From contig NZ_JAGJBZ010000002.1 of NCBI RefSeq assembly GCF_020010925.1, positions 3,162,001 through 3,226,000 of the forward strand: DNA of 64,000 nt, written 5' to 3'. Positions 16,756 to 24,599 of the stretch are shown here, in pieces (the stretch's first letter is position 1; each line of letters opens with the position of its first letter). A program made the translations under genes and the position numbers. The stretch comes from Streptomyces griseiscabiei (GTDB lineage Bacteria > Actinomycetota > Actinomycetes > Streptomycetales > Streptomycetaceae). The notes beneath the pieces are model-generated. The model did not search any database and was not told the origin of the DNA. It saw nothing but the letters and a program-made list of their open reading frames with translations.

Positions 16756-17685
16756 ATGACCGGACCGGAGAGTGAAGCGCACGACATGAACGACGACGAC
16801 GTCACCGACCCCGCGACCGAGGCCTTCGTCGCCCACCGCGACCTGCTGTTCACCGTCGCCTACGAGATGCTCGGATCGGCCGCGGACGCCGAGGACGTCC
16901 TCCAGGAGGCCTGGCTGCGCTGGGTGCGGGCCGACCTGGAGCAGGTACGGGACCGGCGCGCCTACCTGGTCCGGATCACGACCCGGCAGGCACTCAACCG
17001 GCTGCGCACCCTCAAACGGCGCAAGGAGGCCTACGTGGGCCCCTGGCTGCCCGAGCCCCTGCTCACCGCGCCGGACGTCGCCGAGGACGTCGAACTCTCC
17101 GAGAACCTGTCGCTGGCCCTCATGTACATCCTCGAAACCCTCTCGCCGACCGAACGTGCCGTCTTCGTCCTGCGCGAGGTGTTCGACTTCGGCTACGACG
17201 ACATCGCCGCCGCGATCGACAAGACCCCCGCGGCCGTACGCCAGATCGCCCACCGCGCCCGCCGGCACGTGGAGGCCCGCCGGCCGCGTACGGCGGCCTC
17301 CCCGGAGGAGACCCGGGAGGCGCTGCACTCGTTCCGGCGGGCGCTGGTGACCGGGGACCTGCAGGGGCTGCTCGACGTACTCGCCCCGGACGTCGTCTTC
17401 GTCAGCGACGGCGGCGGCCTCAGGCTGGCCGCGCTGCACCCGGTCGTCGGCGCCGACAAGGTGCTGCGCTACATGGCCGGCAGTGTCGCCAAGGCCGGCG
17501 GCGTCCTCGTCGGCGAGCCCACGACGGTCAACGGCAACCCGGGACTCGTCCTGCGCCTGGACGGCGAGATCGACGGCGTCCTCGCCTTCCGCGTGGAGCA
17601 CGCCCGCGTCACCGGCCTCTACTACGTCCGCAACCCCGAGAAACTGACCCGCGTCGAGCAGGAGACGCCGCTCGCCTCGCGCTGA
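16756..17685 (+). CDS. sigJ: ECF41-family RNA polymerase sigma factor (SigJ-like)
   Basis: This 309-residue sigma factor has region 2 (DLLFTVAYEMLGSAADAEDVLQ) and region 4 (LSPTERAVFVLREVFDFGYD). A C-terminal SnoaL/NTF2-like domain of about 110 residues marks the ECF41 group, in which this extension modulates activity in place of a separate anti-sigma factor. Both diagnostic short motifs are present: WLPEP between regions 2 and 4 and NPEKL close to the C-terminus. The start at 16756 has only a weak ribosome site; a second in-frame ATG at 16786 is possible. It is co-transcribed with the oxidoreductase and probably controls the promoter at 15494. Confidence 0.9.
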   Translation: MTGPESEAHDMNDDDVTDPATEAFVAHRDLLFTVAYEMLGSAADAEDVLQEAWLRWVRADLEQVRDRRAYLVRITTRQALNRLRTLKRRKEAYVGPWLPEPLLTAPDVAEDVELSENLSLALMYILETLSPTERAVFVLREVFDFGYDDIAAAIDKTPAAVRQIAHRARRHVEARRPRTAASPEETREALHSFRRALVTGDLQGLLDVLAPDVVFVSDGGGLRLAALHPVVGADKVLRYMAGSVAKAGGVLVGEPTTVNGNPGLVLRLDGEIDGVLAFRVEHARVTGLYYVRNPEKLTRVEQETPLASR

Positions 17686-17736
17686 GCCGCCGGTGTCCCA
17701 TGTCCTCGCGACACGCGTGGGCCGACGGGGCGGGCG

Positions 17737-19266
17737 TCAGCCCTCGACGCCCGTCACCGTCTCGACCCCCGCCACGCCCGCCACGTCGAGCAGCCGGTGC
17801 ATGAGCGCGGTGGGCAGCGCCGGGTTGCCGGCCGCCGCGCGGGGCATGCCGTCCGCGCCGAGCAGACCGACGAGCCGTGCGCGGGGCAGCCGCGGGTCGG
17901 CCGCCGCGTGCCGGCGGACCATGCCGTCCCCGTCGTACGAGAGCCGGTCGACGAGTTCCGGCGAGGCGTCCGGATCGAAGAGGGCCGCATAGCGCAACCG
18001 GTGGTGGGGATGGTCCGCGAACCGGGCCAGACCGGGGCGCGCGAAGTTGCGGCGGTACGCCAGCAGGGCCCAGCTCAGCCCGGTCCAGCCGGCGAACATC
18101 TCCACGAGGAGGTCGTGCGGGGCGTGGTCGTTCTCGCAGAGCATCAGCCGGACGAAGTAGTCCTCGTCGGCCGCCAGCCGCTCGATCACATCGGGGGCCA
18201 GTTCCGGCGCGCAGGTGACGGCCCGGCGCAGCAGCACATGGCCGGAGGCCGCGAGCTCCCGCAGCGCGTCCTGATCACCGAAGCGCTCCGCCACCCAGCC
18301 CGGCACCGGATGGCGGCCCTCGGGGACGGTGTGGTCGAGCGCCGCCCGCTGCTCCTCGGTCAGGTCCGCGCGCAGGGACAGGGCGAGGCGGACCTCGGGC
18401 TCGGCATCGGCGGCCAGCGTGAGGGCGAGCGCCTGCGACACATGGGGGTTGCCGGCCGCACCGTGGCGTATCCACCTGTCCTCGTGCGCCACGAGGAGGA
18501 CGGCCAGCCCCGTGTCGACGGGCGCGGCGCGCGCGGAGTCACGGCGGCGGCGGTCGTCCGTCTCGGCGAGGAAGTCCTCGACCGTCGTCGGCAGGGGTAC
18601 GTCGACGAAGGTGGCGCGCCCGACCGCCTCGCGCACCCGAGGGTGCGGGTCGGCCTCGGCGGCGGTCCGTACGTCCGGGCGCAGCACCGGCCAGGTCCGG
18701 GGGTCGATCGCGGCGGCCCGGACCCGGGGGTCGGGATCCTCGGCCAGCGTGAGCAGCGTCGCCTCCGGCACCCCGGGCAGCCGGGCGGCGAAGTACCGCA
18801 CCATGGGCTCCGGGTCGGCCGTCAGCCGCGCCACCGCCTCTGCCGGCAGCTCGGCTTCGTGCTCCTCCGCCATCACCACCGCGATCCGCCGTACCTTCGG
18901 GTCGGGGTCCTGGGCCAGCACGGCGAGCGCGTCGCACGGCAGGTGAGGGTTCTCCGCGACGAGCTTGCGGATCGCCGGGTCGGGGTGTGCGACGGCGGCG
19001 TGCGCGACGGCGGGGGACAGGGCGCGCTGCACGAGCCAGTACTGCGGGTCGGGCAGCGGATCGACGGTGAGCACGCGCCGCAGCACCTCGTCCGGTGCGG
19101 CCGTGTTCATGGCGAGCCCCGCGACCCACTCCGCGTGCAGCGTGGTGTCGGCCGCGAGCAGCCGCAGGGCGTCGGCACGGTCCGGGTCCGCCGGTGTCTC
19201 CGGGTCCGCCGGTGTCTCCAGGTCCCCGAACGCGGCCCAGGTCAGCTGATCGTCCGTACGCGCCAT
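17737..19266 (-). CDS. Leucine-rich-repeat-variant / HEAT-like repeat protein
   Basis: The 509-residue product is almost entirely helical repeats of about 24 residues with the pattern hADPDPxVRxAAAxNPxLP, for example HPDPAIRKLVAENPHLPCDALAVLA and DPDPRVRAAAIDP. This is the LRV/HEAT-like type that forms a solenoid for protein contacts. It has no signal peptide, membrane segment or catalytic motif, so it is presumably a cytosolic scaffold. It begins with an ATG at 19266, 12 bases after the stop of the LysR gene on the same strand, so the two may be co-transcribed. The partner is unknown. Confidence 0.75.
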   Translation of the reverse strand: MARTDDQLTWAAFGDLETPADPETPADPDRADALRLLAADTTLHAEWVAGLAMNTAAPDEVLRRVLTVDPLPDPQYWLVQRALSPAVAHAAVAHPDPAIRKLVAENPHLPCDALAVLAQDPDPKVRRIAVVMAEEHEAELPAEAVARLTADPEPMVRYFAARLPGVPEATLLTLAEDPDPRVRAAAIDPRTWPVLRPDVRTAAEADPHPRVREAVGRATFVDVPLPTTVEDFLAETDDRRRRDSARAAPVDTGLAVLLVAHEDRWIRHGAAGNPHVSQALALTLAADAEPEVRLALSLRADLTEEQRAALDHTVPEGRHPVPGWVAERFGDQDALRELAASGHVLLRRAVTCAPELAPDVIERLAADEDYFVRLMLCENDHAPHDLLVEMFAGWTGLSWALLAYRRNFARPGLARFADHPHHRLRYAALFDPDASPELVDRLSYDGDGMVRRHAAADPRLPRARLVGLLGADGMPRAAAGNPALPTALMHRLLDVAGVAGVETVTGVEG

Positions 19267-19278
19267 GGCGTGATTTTC

Positions 19279-20307
19279 TCAGGGCCCTTGCCCGCCGGGC
19301 CGCCCGGGAGCGCCTCGCACACTCTCCACGGCGCGGGTCAGGAGCGTCACCAGCTCGTCGATGACCGGGGGGCGTGCGCCGGGGCGGCTGACGGCGAGGA
19401 TCTCGCGGTGCAGCGGGGTGATCCCGGGCGGCAGCACCACCCTGTCGACTCCGGCGTCGCGCCCCGGAGCGTGGCCGCGCCCGTGGCCGCCGTCGCTATC
19501 GCCGTCGCCGTCGCCGTCGCCGAGCAGCGTGGCCGGGATCAGGCCCACCGCGAGGCCGGCCCGGATCATGGCGAGCATGCTGTGCAGGTCCTCGGTCTCC
19601 AGCGTCACCCGGGGCGCGATCCCCAGCTCGCCCGCCCAGCGGTGCAGCAGCCGCCGGTCGGGGTTGTGCGGGTGACCGGAGACCCACTCCTGCTCCAGGC
19701 AGTCGGCCAGCCGCACCGGGCGCGGGCGCACCGGATCGCCGCCCGCGACCAGGACCAGCGGTTCCCGTCCGAGGGCGGTGATCGTCAGCGTCTCGGACGG
19801 GGCCGGCGGATCCTCGGGCAGATAGCGGTAGGCGACGAGCAGGTCGAGGTCGCCCGACCGCACCCTCGGTACGCCCTCGTCGGTCTCCATGACGACGAGA
19901 CGGATCCGGGGACCCGGGCGGCGGGCCCTGAGCGTGGCCAGGACCCGGGGCAGCAGATAGGTCATCGCGCTGGGATAGACCCCGACGCGCAGTTCGGCGA
20001 GCTCACGGCCGGCGATGGCGTGGGCGGCGTCCTGGAAGCGCGCGGTCGCGTCGAAGAGCGTTTCGGCCGCCTGTGCGAGGGAGCGTCCGGCCGCCGTGAG
20101 GATCAGCCGGCTCCCGGGGCGGCGGACGATCAGTTCGACGCCCAGCTCGCGTTCGAGCGCGGCGATGTGCTGGGACACCGCCGAGGGCACATAGCCGAGT
20201 TCCGTGGCGGCCTCGGCCATCGAGCCCCGGCGCACCACGGCCAGAAAGGTGGCCAGGAGCTTCAGATCCGGCTGGGACTTCGCGGAAGACCTCCCGGCAG
20301 ACTTCAC
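19279..20307 (-). CDS. LysR-family transcriptional regulator
   Basis: The 342-residue protein has a LysR winged helix-turn-helix (LLATFLAVVRRGSMAEAATELG then VPSAVSQHIAALERELG) and a periplasmic-binding-like effector domain (LRVGVYPSAMTYLLPRVLATL, SGDLDLLVAY). A Gly-Asp run from repeated CGTCGC units (19497-19525) inserts low-complexity sequence near residue 265, after the GLAVGLIP motif. The GTG start at 20307 lacks a strong ribosome site. LysR proteins usually regulate the divergent gene, here the class V aminotransferase 130 bases away, with a small co-inducer that cannot be predicted. Confidence 0.88.
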   Translation of the reverse strand: MKSAGRSSAKSQPDLKLLATFLAVVRRGSMAEAATELGYVPSAVSQHIAALERELGVELIVRRPGSRLILTAAGRSLAQAAETLFDATARFQDAAHAIAGRELAELRVGVYPSAMTYLLPRVLATLRARRPGPRIRLVVMETDEGVPRVRSGDLDLLVAYRYLPEDPPAPSETLTITALGREPLVLVAGGDPVRPRPVRLADCLEQEWVSGHPHNPDRRLLHRWAGELGIAPRVTLETEDLHSMLAMIRAGLAVGLIPATLLGDGDGDGDSDGGHGRGHAPGRDAGVDRVVLPPGITPLHREILAVSRPGARPPVIDELVTLLTRAVESVRGAPGRPGGQGP

Positions 20308-20437
20308 GGCTCGTGAACTTTCTCTTCGAGATCCATCGCTTTACGTGTCGCGCGGTCGACGACAGAGTAAAGGTGCCGCCGACCCCAGGCACGCTGCCCG
20401 ATCCAGCCGGGCGCCGTGCCCGAAAGAGAGCGAGACC

Positions 20438-21637
20438 ATGGCCATCGACCTCACCGCCCTGCGCGCCCACTTCCCCTCCCTGGACACGGGCCTCGCCTTC
20501 TTCGACGGCCCGGGCGGCACCCAGACTCCCCGCCCCGTCGCCGAGGCCGTCACCGCGACGCTGACCGGCCCCCTCTCCAACCGGGGGACCGTCAGCCCTT
20601 CCGAGGCCAACGCCGAACGCGCCGTCGCCGACTTCCGCGCCGCCTACGCCGACCTCCTCCATGTGCCCTCCGCCGGCGTCGTGCACGGCCGCAGCGCCAC
20701 CCAGCTGACGTACGACTTCTCCCGCCACCTCGCCAAGACCTGGCATCCGGGCGACGAGATCGTGCTCAGCCGTCTGGACCACGACGCCAACGTCCGCCCG
20801 TGGACCCAGGCCGCCGAACGCGCCGGGGTGACGGTCCGCTGGATCGAGATCGACCCGGAGACCACGGAACTGGACCTCGACTCGTACGAACGGGCCCTGA
20901 CCTCCCGCACCCGGCTGGTCGCGCTCACCGCCGCCTCGAACGTGCTCGGCACCGTGCCGCCCGTCCGCCGGATCGCCGACCGCGCGCACGAGGCCGGCGC
21001 CCTGGTGTACGTGGACGGCGTCCACTACGCCGCCCACCATCTCGTGGACGTACCCGCCCTCGGGGCCGACCTGTTCGTCTGCTCGCCGTACAAGTTCCTC
21101 GGGCCGCACTGCGGAGTCCTCGCGGCGGCTCCCGAGTTCCTCGAAGCCCTGCGCCCGGACAAGCTCCTGCCGTCCCCCGACACGGTCCCGGAGCGGTTCG
21201 AGTTCGGCACCCTGCCGTACGAGATCCTGGCGGGCGCCACCGCCGCCGTCGACTTCCTCGCCGACCTGGACCCCGGTACGGGGACTTCGCGCCGGGAGCG
21301 CCTCATCCGCTCCTTCGACGCCCTGCACGAGCACGAACTGACGCTGCGCGCACGGCTGCAGGAGGGGCTGGGGTCCCTGGGTGACGCCCTCACGCTGCAC
21401 TCGAAGGCCCCGGACCGCACACCGACCCTGCTGATGACCCTCGAAGGGCGCGACGCCCGCGAGGCCCAGACCCACCTGGCGGCGCGCGGCGTGGTGGCAC
21501 CGGCGGGCTCCTTCTACGCGTACGAGCCCTTCACCGCGCTCAAGCTCGACGCCCCCGCCCTGCGCGCGGGCCTGGCCCCCTACAACACCACGGACGACGT
21601 GGACCGGTTCCTCGACGGACTCGCCGACTTCCTCTGA
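20438..21637 (+). CDS. Class V aminotransferase, cysteine desulfurase-like (TIGR01976-like)
   Basis: This is a 399-residue PLP enzyme of fold type I. The internal aldimine lysine is in FVCSPYKFLGPHCG (about residue 220), with FDGPGGTQTP at the N-terminus and VDGVHYAAHH carrying the PLP-binding Asp. The loop that carries the catalytic cysteine of IscS/SufS reads GVVAPAGSFYAYEP and has no cysteine, so sulfur transfer from cysteine is doubtful. The match is to the desulfurase-like branch of unknown substrate. It is divergent from the LysR regulator and probably its target. Confidence 0.82.
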   Translation: MAIDLTALRAHFPSLDTGLAFFDGPGGTQTPRPVAEAVTATLTGPLSNRGTVSPSEANAERAVADFRAAYADLLHVPSAGVVHGRSATQLTYDFSRHLAKTWHPGDEIVLSRLDHDANVRPWTQAAERAGVTVRWIEIDPETTELDLDSYERALTSRTRLVALTAASNVLGTVPPVRRIADRAHEAGALVYVDGVHYAAHHLVDVPALGADLFVCSPYKFLGPHCGVLAAAPEFLEALRPDKLLPSPDTVPERFEFGTLPYEILAGATAAVDFLADLDPGTGTSRRERLIRSFDALHEHELTLRARLQEGLGSLGDALTLHSKAPDRTPTLLMTLEGRDAREAQTHLAARGVVAPAGSFYAYEPFTALKLDAPALRAGLAPYNTTDDVDRFLDGLADFL

Positions 21638-21710
21638 GGACGGAGGCCGGTCCGCAGGGGCGGGTGCCTGACATCCGGGGTGCCGGGCGCGGGTCGGTAT
21701 CGTCGCCCAG

Positions 21711-22499
21711 ATGATGAGCGAGCCCTTCTACCACCGGACCGGAACCGGCACGTTCGAGCCGACGCGGGCCACCGAGAGCCCCTGGGACCAGTCGCTGCAG
21801 CACGGCGGCCCGCCGTCCGCGCTCCTGCTCGGTGAGATCGAGAGAGCGGTGGCCGGCCACGGGCGGATCACGGCGGCCCAGATCGACTTCCTCGGCGCGA
21901 TCCCGCGCGAGCCCGGACAGGTCGAGGTCCGCACGCTGCGCCCCGGCCGCCGGGTCCGGCTCGACGCGGCCACGCTGACGATCCGCGACCGGGTGGTGGC
22001 CGAGGCCAGGTGCTGGACGATGGCCACGGGCACGGGCGCGGACCGTCAGGTGGAACACCGCAGGTCGCCGCTGCCCGCTCTCCCGGACACCACACCCGGC
22101 GATCACCCGTTCCCAGGATTCCCGGGAGCCTGGCACTACCCCGACGCGATCGAATGGCGGTTCGTCCACGGCGGCGGCGCGCAGCCGGGGCCCGCCGCGG
22201 TCTGGACCCGGGTCCGGGTCCCGGTGGTCGGGGGCGAGGCCGTCACGCCGCTGCAGCGCCTGGCCGTGGTCGCCGACTCCGCGAACGGCATCTCCGGTGA
22301 ACTCCCGCTGGACCGCTTCCTGTTCGTGCCCACGGCACTCCAGCTGAACCTGCACCGCCATCCGGCGGGGGAGTGGATCCTGCTGGACGCCCGGACCTCC
22401 CTGTCCGGCGACGGCATCGGGGCCACGGTGACCGACCTGTACGACCTCTCCGGGACACTCGGCACCGGAACCCAGCCGCTCCTCGTGCAACCGCGCTGA
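21711..22499 (+). CDS. Acyl-CoA thioesterase-like protein (double hotdog, TesB-related)
   Basis: The 262-residue protein has the double-hotdog pattern of TesB-like thioesterases. An N-terminal half has HGGPPSALLLGEIERAV then IDFLGAIPREPGQVEVRTLRPGR, and the C-terminal half LSLDARTS-like WILLDARTSLSGDGIGATVTDLYD. Members hydrolyse acyl-CoA esters in the cytoplasm; chain length is not predictable. ATGATG at 21711 offers two adjacent starts. The gene stands alone between the aminotransferase (same strand, 73 bases) and a convergent small gene. Confidence 0.75.
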   Translation: MMSEPFYHRTGTGTFEPTRATESPWDQSLQHGGPPSALLLGEIERAVAGHGRITAAQIDFLGAIPREPGQVEVRTLRPGRRVRLDAATLTIRDRVVAEARCWTMATGTGADRQVEHRRSPLPALPDTTPGDHPFPGFPGAWHYPDAIEWRFVHGGGAQPGPAAVWTRVRVPVVGGEAVTPLQRLAVVADSANGISGELPLDRFLFVPTALQLNLHRHPAGEWILLDARTSLSGDGIGATVTDLYDLSGTLGTGTQPLLVQPR

Positions 22500-22533
22500 T
22501 CCGGTGTCCGGTGAGAAGGCGGGTGGCGAGGAC

Positions 22534-22812
22534 TCACACGTAGACGCCTTCTTCGAAGCCGAGTCCCTCCCATCGCTCCGCGGTGAGGACGGAGCCTCCG
22601 TCCGGGGACACGATGCAGGTCACGTCGATGTCCCAGCGGTCGTCGTCGCCGACGAGCACGCTGTCGACGTTGACCACCTCATAGGTGTCCAGGCGAATGC
22701 CCAGCCCGGGAAAGGGCGGGACCGGCAGACGCAGTTCACGCAGCCAGGTGCCGTCGGGCGTATAGGCCACCAGCAGCGCTCGTATGGGGCCGTCGGCAAA
22801 CCGCTTGCTCAT
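22534..22812 (-). CDS. Small conserved-looking protein of unknown function
   Basis: I do not recognise this 92-residue protein. It is acidic and has no signal peptide or membrane helix. It contains PDGTWLRELRLPVPPFPGLG and alternating beta-like segments (EVVNVDSVLVGDDDRWDIDV) and ends FEEGVYV. The ATG at 22812 has AAGGA eight bases upstream and codon use matches the neighbours, so it is likely real. It is divergent from the NmrA-like gene across a region with a large inverted repeat. Confidence 0.6.
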   Translation of the reverse strand: MSKRFADGPIRALLVAYTPDGTWLRELRLPVPPFPGLGIRLDTYEVVNVDSVLVGDDDRWDIDVTCIVSPDGGSVLTAERWEGLGFEEGVYV

Positions 22813-22959
22813 GTCGCGTCCTTCGCACCGGTGATCGGCCCACAGCGGCGTGCGACGGGCCCGGCGCCACGCTATCAGCCGGTTCGTCCGCTCAACGGAG
22901 GGCTGTGGGCGCCGAGTTGAGGGTGCCGGCTGCGATTCCCCGCCCAGGACGGGTTGATG

Positions 22960-23013
22960 AAGCGGACAGCTGTCCGGTACGTTTTCCTCAACGTACCGGA
23001 CGGCTGTCCGCTT
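22960..23013. promoter_or_regulatory. Large near-perfect inverted repeat (24-bp arms), probable TetR-type operator
   Basis: Arms at 22960-22983 and 22990-23013 match at 23 of 24 positions around a TTCCTC centre. Each arm holds CGGACAGCTGTCCG or its one-base variant. The repeat lies about 90 bases before the NmrA-like gene and about 150 before the small divergent gene. There is no T tract, and the dyad-within-dyad pattern fits two repressor dimers rather than a terminator. No tetR gene is adjacent. Confidence 0.7.
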
Positions 23014-23105
23014 TTCGGTGCCGTGGCTCCACTGTGTCGCGGTGCCGTCGTGTCGCGCGGCGCTGTGCCGTTCTCCCCCATCCCCGCACGGAAGATCTCG
23101 CTGCC

Positions 23106-23732
23106 ATGAAACTGCTGGTCCTCGGCGCGACCGGCCCCACCGGTCGCCATGTCATCGACGCGGCCCTGCGATCCGGGGACACGGTCACCGCCCTGGTGCG
23201 CGACCCCGCGGCCCTGGGCGACCTGGCCGACCGGATCACCCTGGTCACCGGCGACGCCACGTCGCACCGTGACATCGCCGGAGCGGCGGCCGGACAGGAC
23301 GCCGTCATCTCGGCTCTGGGCAGGGGCAACTCGGTACGCGCCGACGGCCTCTTCACCCGCTCCTCGGCGGCCGTCGTCACGGCGGCCCGGGAGACCGACG
23401 TCGCCCGCCTGATATGGCTGTCGTCCTTCGGCGTCGGCCACACCTACGACTGGAGCAGCACCACGCAGAAGGCGATCTACAGCACCCTGCTCCGGGGGCT
23501 CTACGCCAACAAGGAGATCGCCGACGAGGCCGTACGCGGCAGCGGCCTCGACTGGACCGTCGTCTACCCGACCCGGCTGACCGACGGCGCCGCCAAGGGC
23601 GGCTACCAGGTGGCCGACCGCCTGCCGATGAAGGGCAATCCGACGATCAGCCGGGCAGATGTCGCGGCGTTCATGCACCAGGCCGCCCACGGCGTCGAAT
23701 GGATCCGTCGCAGCCCCGTGATCAGCGACTGA
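23106..23732 (+). CDS. NAD(P)H-binding atypical SDR (NmrA/BVR-B-like)
   Basis: The 208-residue Rossmann protein begins MKLLVLGATGPTGRHVIDAAL, which carries the GxxGxxG NAD(P) motif of atypical SDRs, and contains AVISALGRGN and VARLIWLSSFGVGHT. It lacks a clear YxxxK catalytic pair. Such proteins act as NAD(P)H-dependent reductases or as redox sensors; the substrate is unknown. The ATG at 23106 directly starts the Rossmann strand. A large inverted repeat upstream suggests regulation by a repressor encoded elsewhere. It converges on the DeoR gene. Confidence 0.83.
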   Translation: MKLLVLGATGPTGRHVIDAALRSGDTVTALVRDPAALGDLADRITLVTGDATSHRDIAGAAAGQDAVISALGRGNSVRADGLFTRSSAAVVTAARETDVARLIWLSSFGVGHTYDWSSTTQKAIYSTLLRGLYANKEIADEAVRGSGLDWTVVYPTRLTDGAAKGGYQVADRLPMKGNPTISRADVAAFMHQAAHGVEWIRRSPVISD

Positions 23733-23767
23733 GAAAGGGACGCGCCGGCACGGAGGCGGTCACCGGA

Positions 23768-24526
23768 TCACACCTTCCGAACGATCACACCCGCCGTGCC
23801 CAGCCGGTCGGTCTGGTCGGCGGGGGCGGACTCGTCCGTGACGACGGCGTGCAGGGCGGAGGCCGGGGCGACGAAGCCGAGGGCGGTACGGGAGAACTTG
23901 GTGCCCTCGGCGACGGCGATGACCCGGCGGGAGGAGGCGATCGCGGCGCGCTTGACGGTGGCGTCGTCCAGGTCGTAGGCGGTCAGGCCGTTGTCCGCGT
24001 CCAGTCCGCAGCAGCCGAGGACCGCGGTGTCGAACCGCAGGGCGGCCAGCGACGCCGTGGTCAGCGGGCCGGTCAGCGCCAACTCGCCCGGCCGCGGCCG
24101 GCCGCCGGGGACCAGCAGGGTCAGCTGAGGGGCATCCGTCAGCGCGTTCACGGCGTGCAGGGACAGCGGCAGTACGGTCAGTCGCCGCTGCTCCAGGGCG
24201 CGGGCCACCTCCAGACAGGTGGTGCCGCTGTCGAGGACGACGGACTCCCCGTCGGAGATCAGCCCGGCGACCTCGGCCGCGATACGCCGCTTGGCGTCCA
24301 TCCCCTCCTGGGCCCGCAACGCGAACGGCGGCTCCTCGCCGCGCAGCAGCAGGCTCCTGGCTCCGCCTCGATAGCGCTCCAGCACCCCCTGCGCGGCCAG
24401 GACTTCGAGGTCGCGGCGGACGGTCATCTCCGAGGCTCCGGTGAGCCCGGCCAGTTCCGCGACACCGATGCTGCCGGCTTCCCGTACGGCGTCGGTGATC
24501 TGCCTGTGTCGATCTGTGCCAGCCAT
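23768..24526 (-). CDS. DeoR-family transcriptional regulator
   Basis: At 252 residues this is the standard DeoR size. The N-terminal helix-turn-helix reads RHRQITDAVREAGSIGVAELAGLTGASEMTVRRDLEVL and is followed by the DeoRC sugar-phosphate-binding domain (SVVLDSGTTCLEVARAL, TAVLGCCGLDADNGLTAYDLDDATVKRA). The ATG at 24526 starts directly before the DNA-binding domain. These regulators usually respond to phosphorylated sugars. The gene is divergent from an MFS carrier with ATGTTCGA motifs between; the same motif lies before the secreted glycoside hydrolase at 9.1 kb, so it may govern both. Confidence 0.9.
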   Translation of the reverse strand: MAGTDRHRQITDAVREAGSIGVAELAGLTGASEMTVRRDLEVLAAQGVLERYRGGARSLLLRGEEPPFALRAQEGMDAKRRIAAEVAGLISDGESVVLDSGTTCLEVARALEQRRLTVLPLSLHAVNALTDAPQLTLLVPGGRPRPGELALTGPLTTASLAALRFDTAVLGCCGLDADNGLTAYDLDDATVKRAAIASSRRVIAVAEGTKFSRTALGFVAPASALHAVVTDESAPADQTDRLGTAGVIVRKV

Positions 24527-24565
24527 ACGATGGATTGAACACCATGAGAGTTTGAATGGCAATCT

Positions 24566-24598
24566 TTCGAACATGAAAACTGTTCGATATGTTCGATG
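24566..24598. promoter_or_regulatory. ATGTTCGA-type operator between DeoR and MFS genes
   Basis: TTCGAACAT (24566-24574) and ATGTTCGAT (24589-24597) are inverted copies of one motif, with TGTTCGATAT at 24581-24590 overlapping the second. They lie immediately before the MFS start, a place where a bound DeoR repressor would block transcription. The decamer TGTTCGATAT also occurs at 9167-9176. Confidence 0.6.
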
Positions 24599-24599
24599 C

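Noticed and set aside
24573..24599. Earlier ATG for the MFS gene at 24600
   Set aside because: It would put the ATGTTCGA operator inside the coding region and has no ribosome site, though it cannot be fully excluded.
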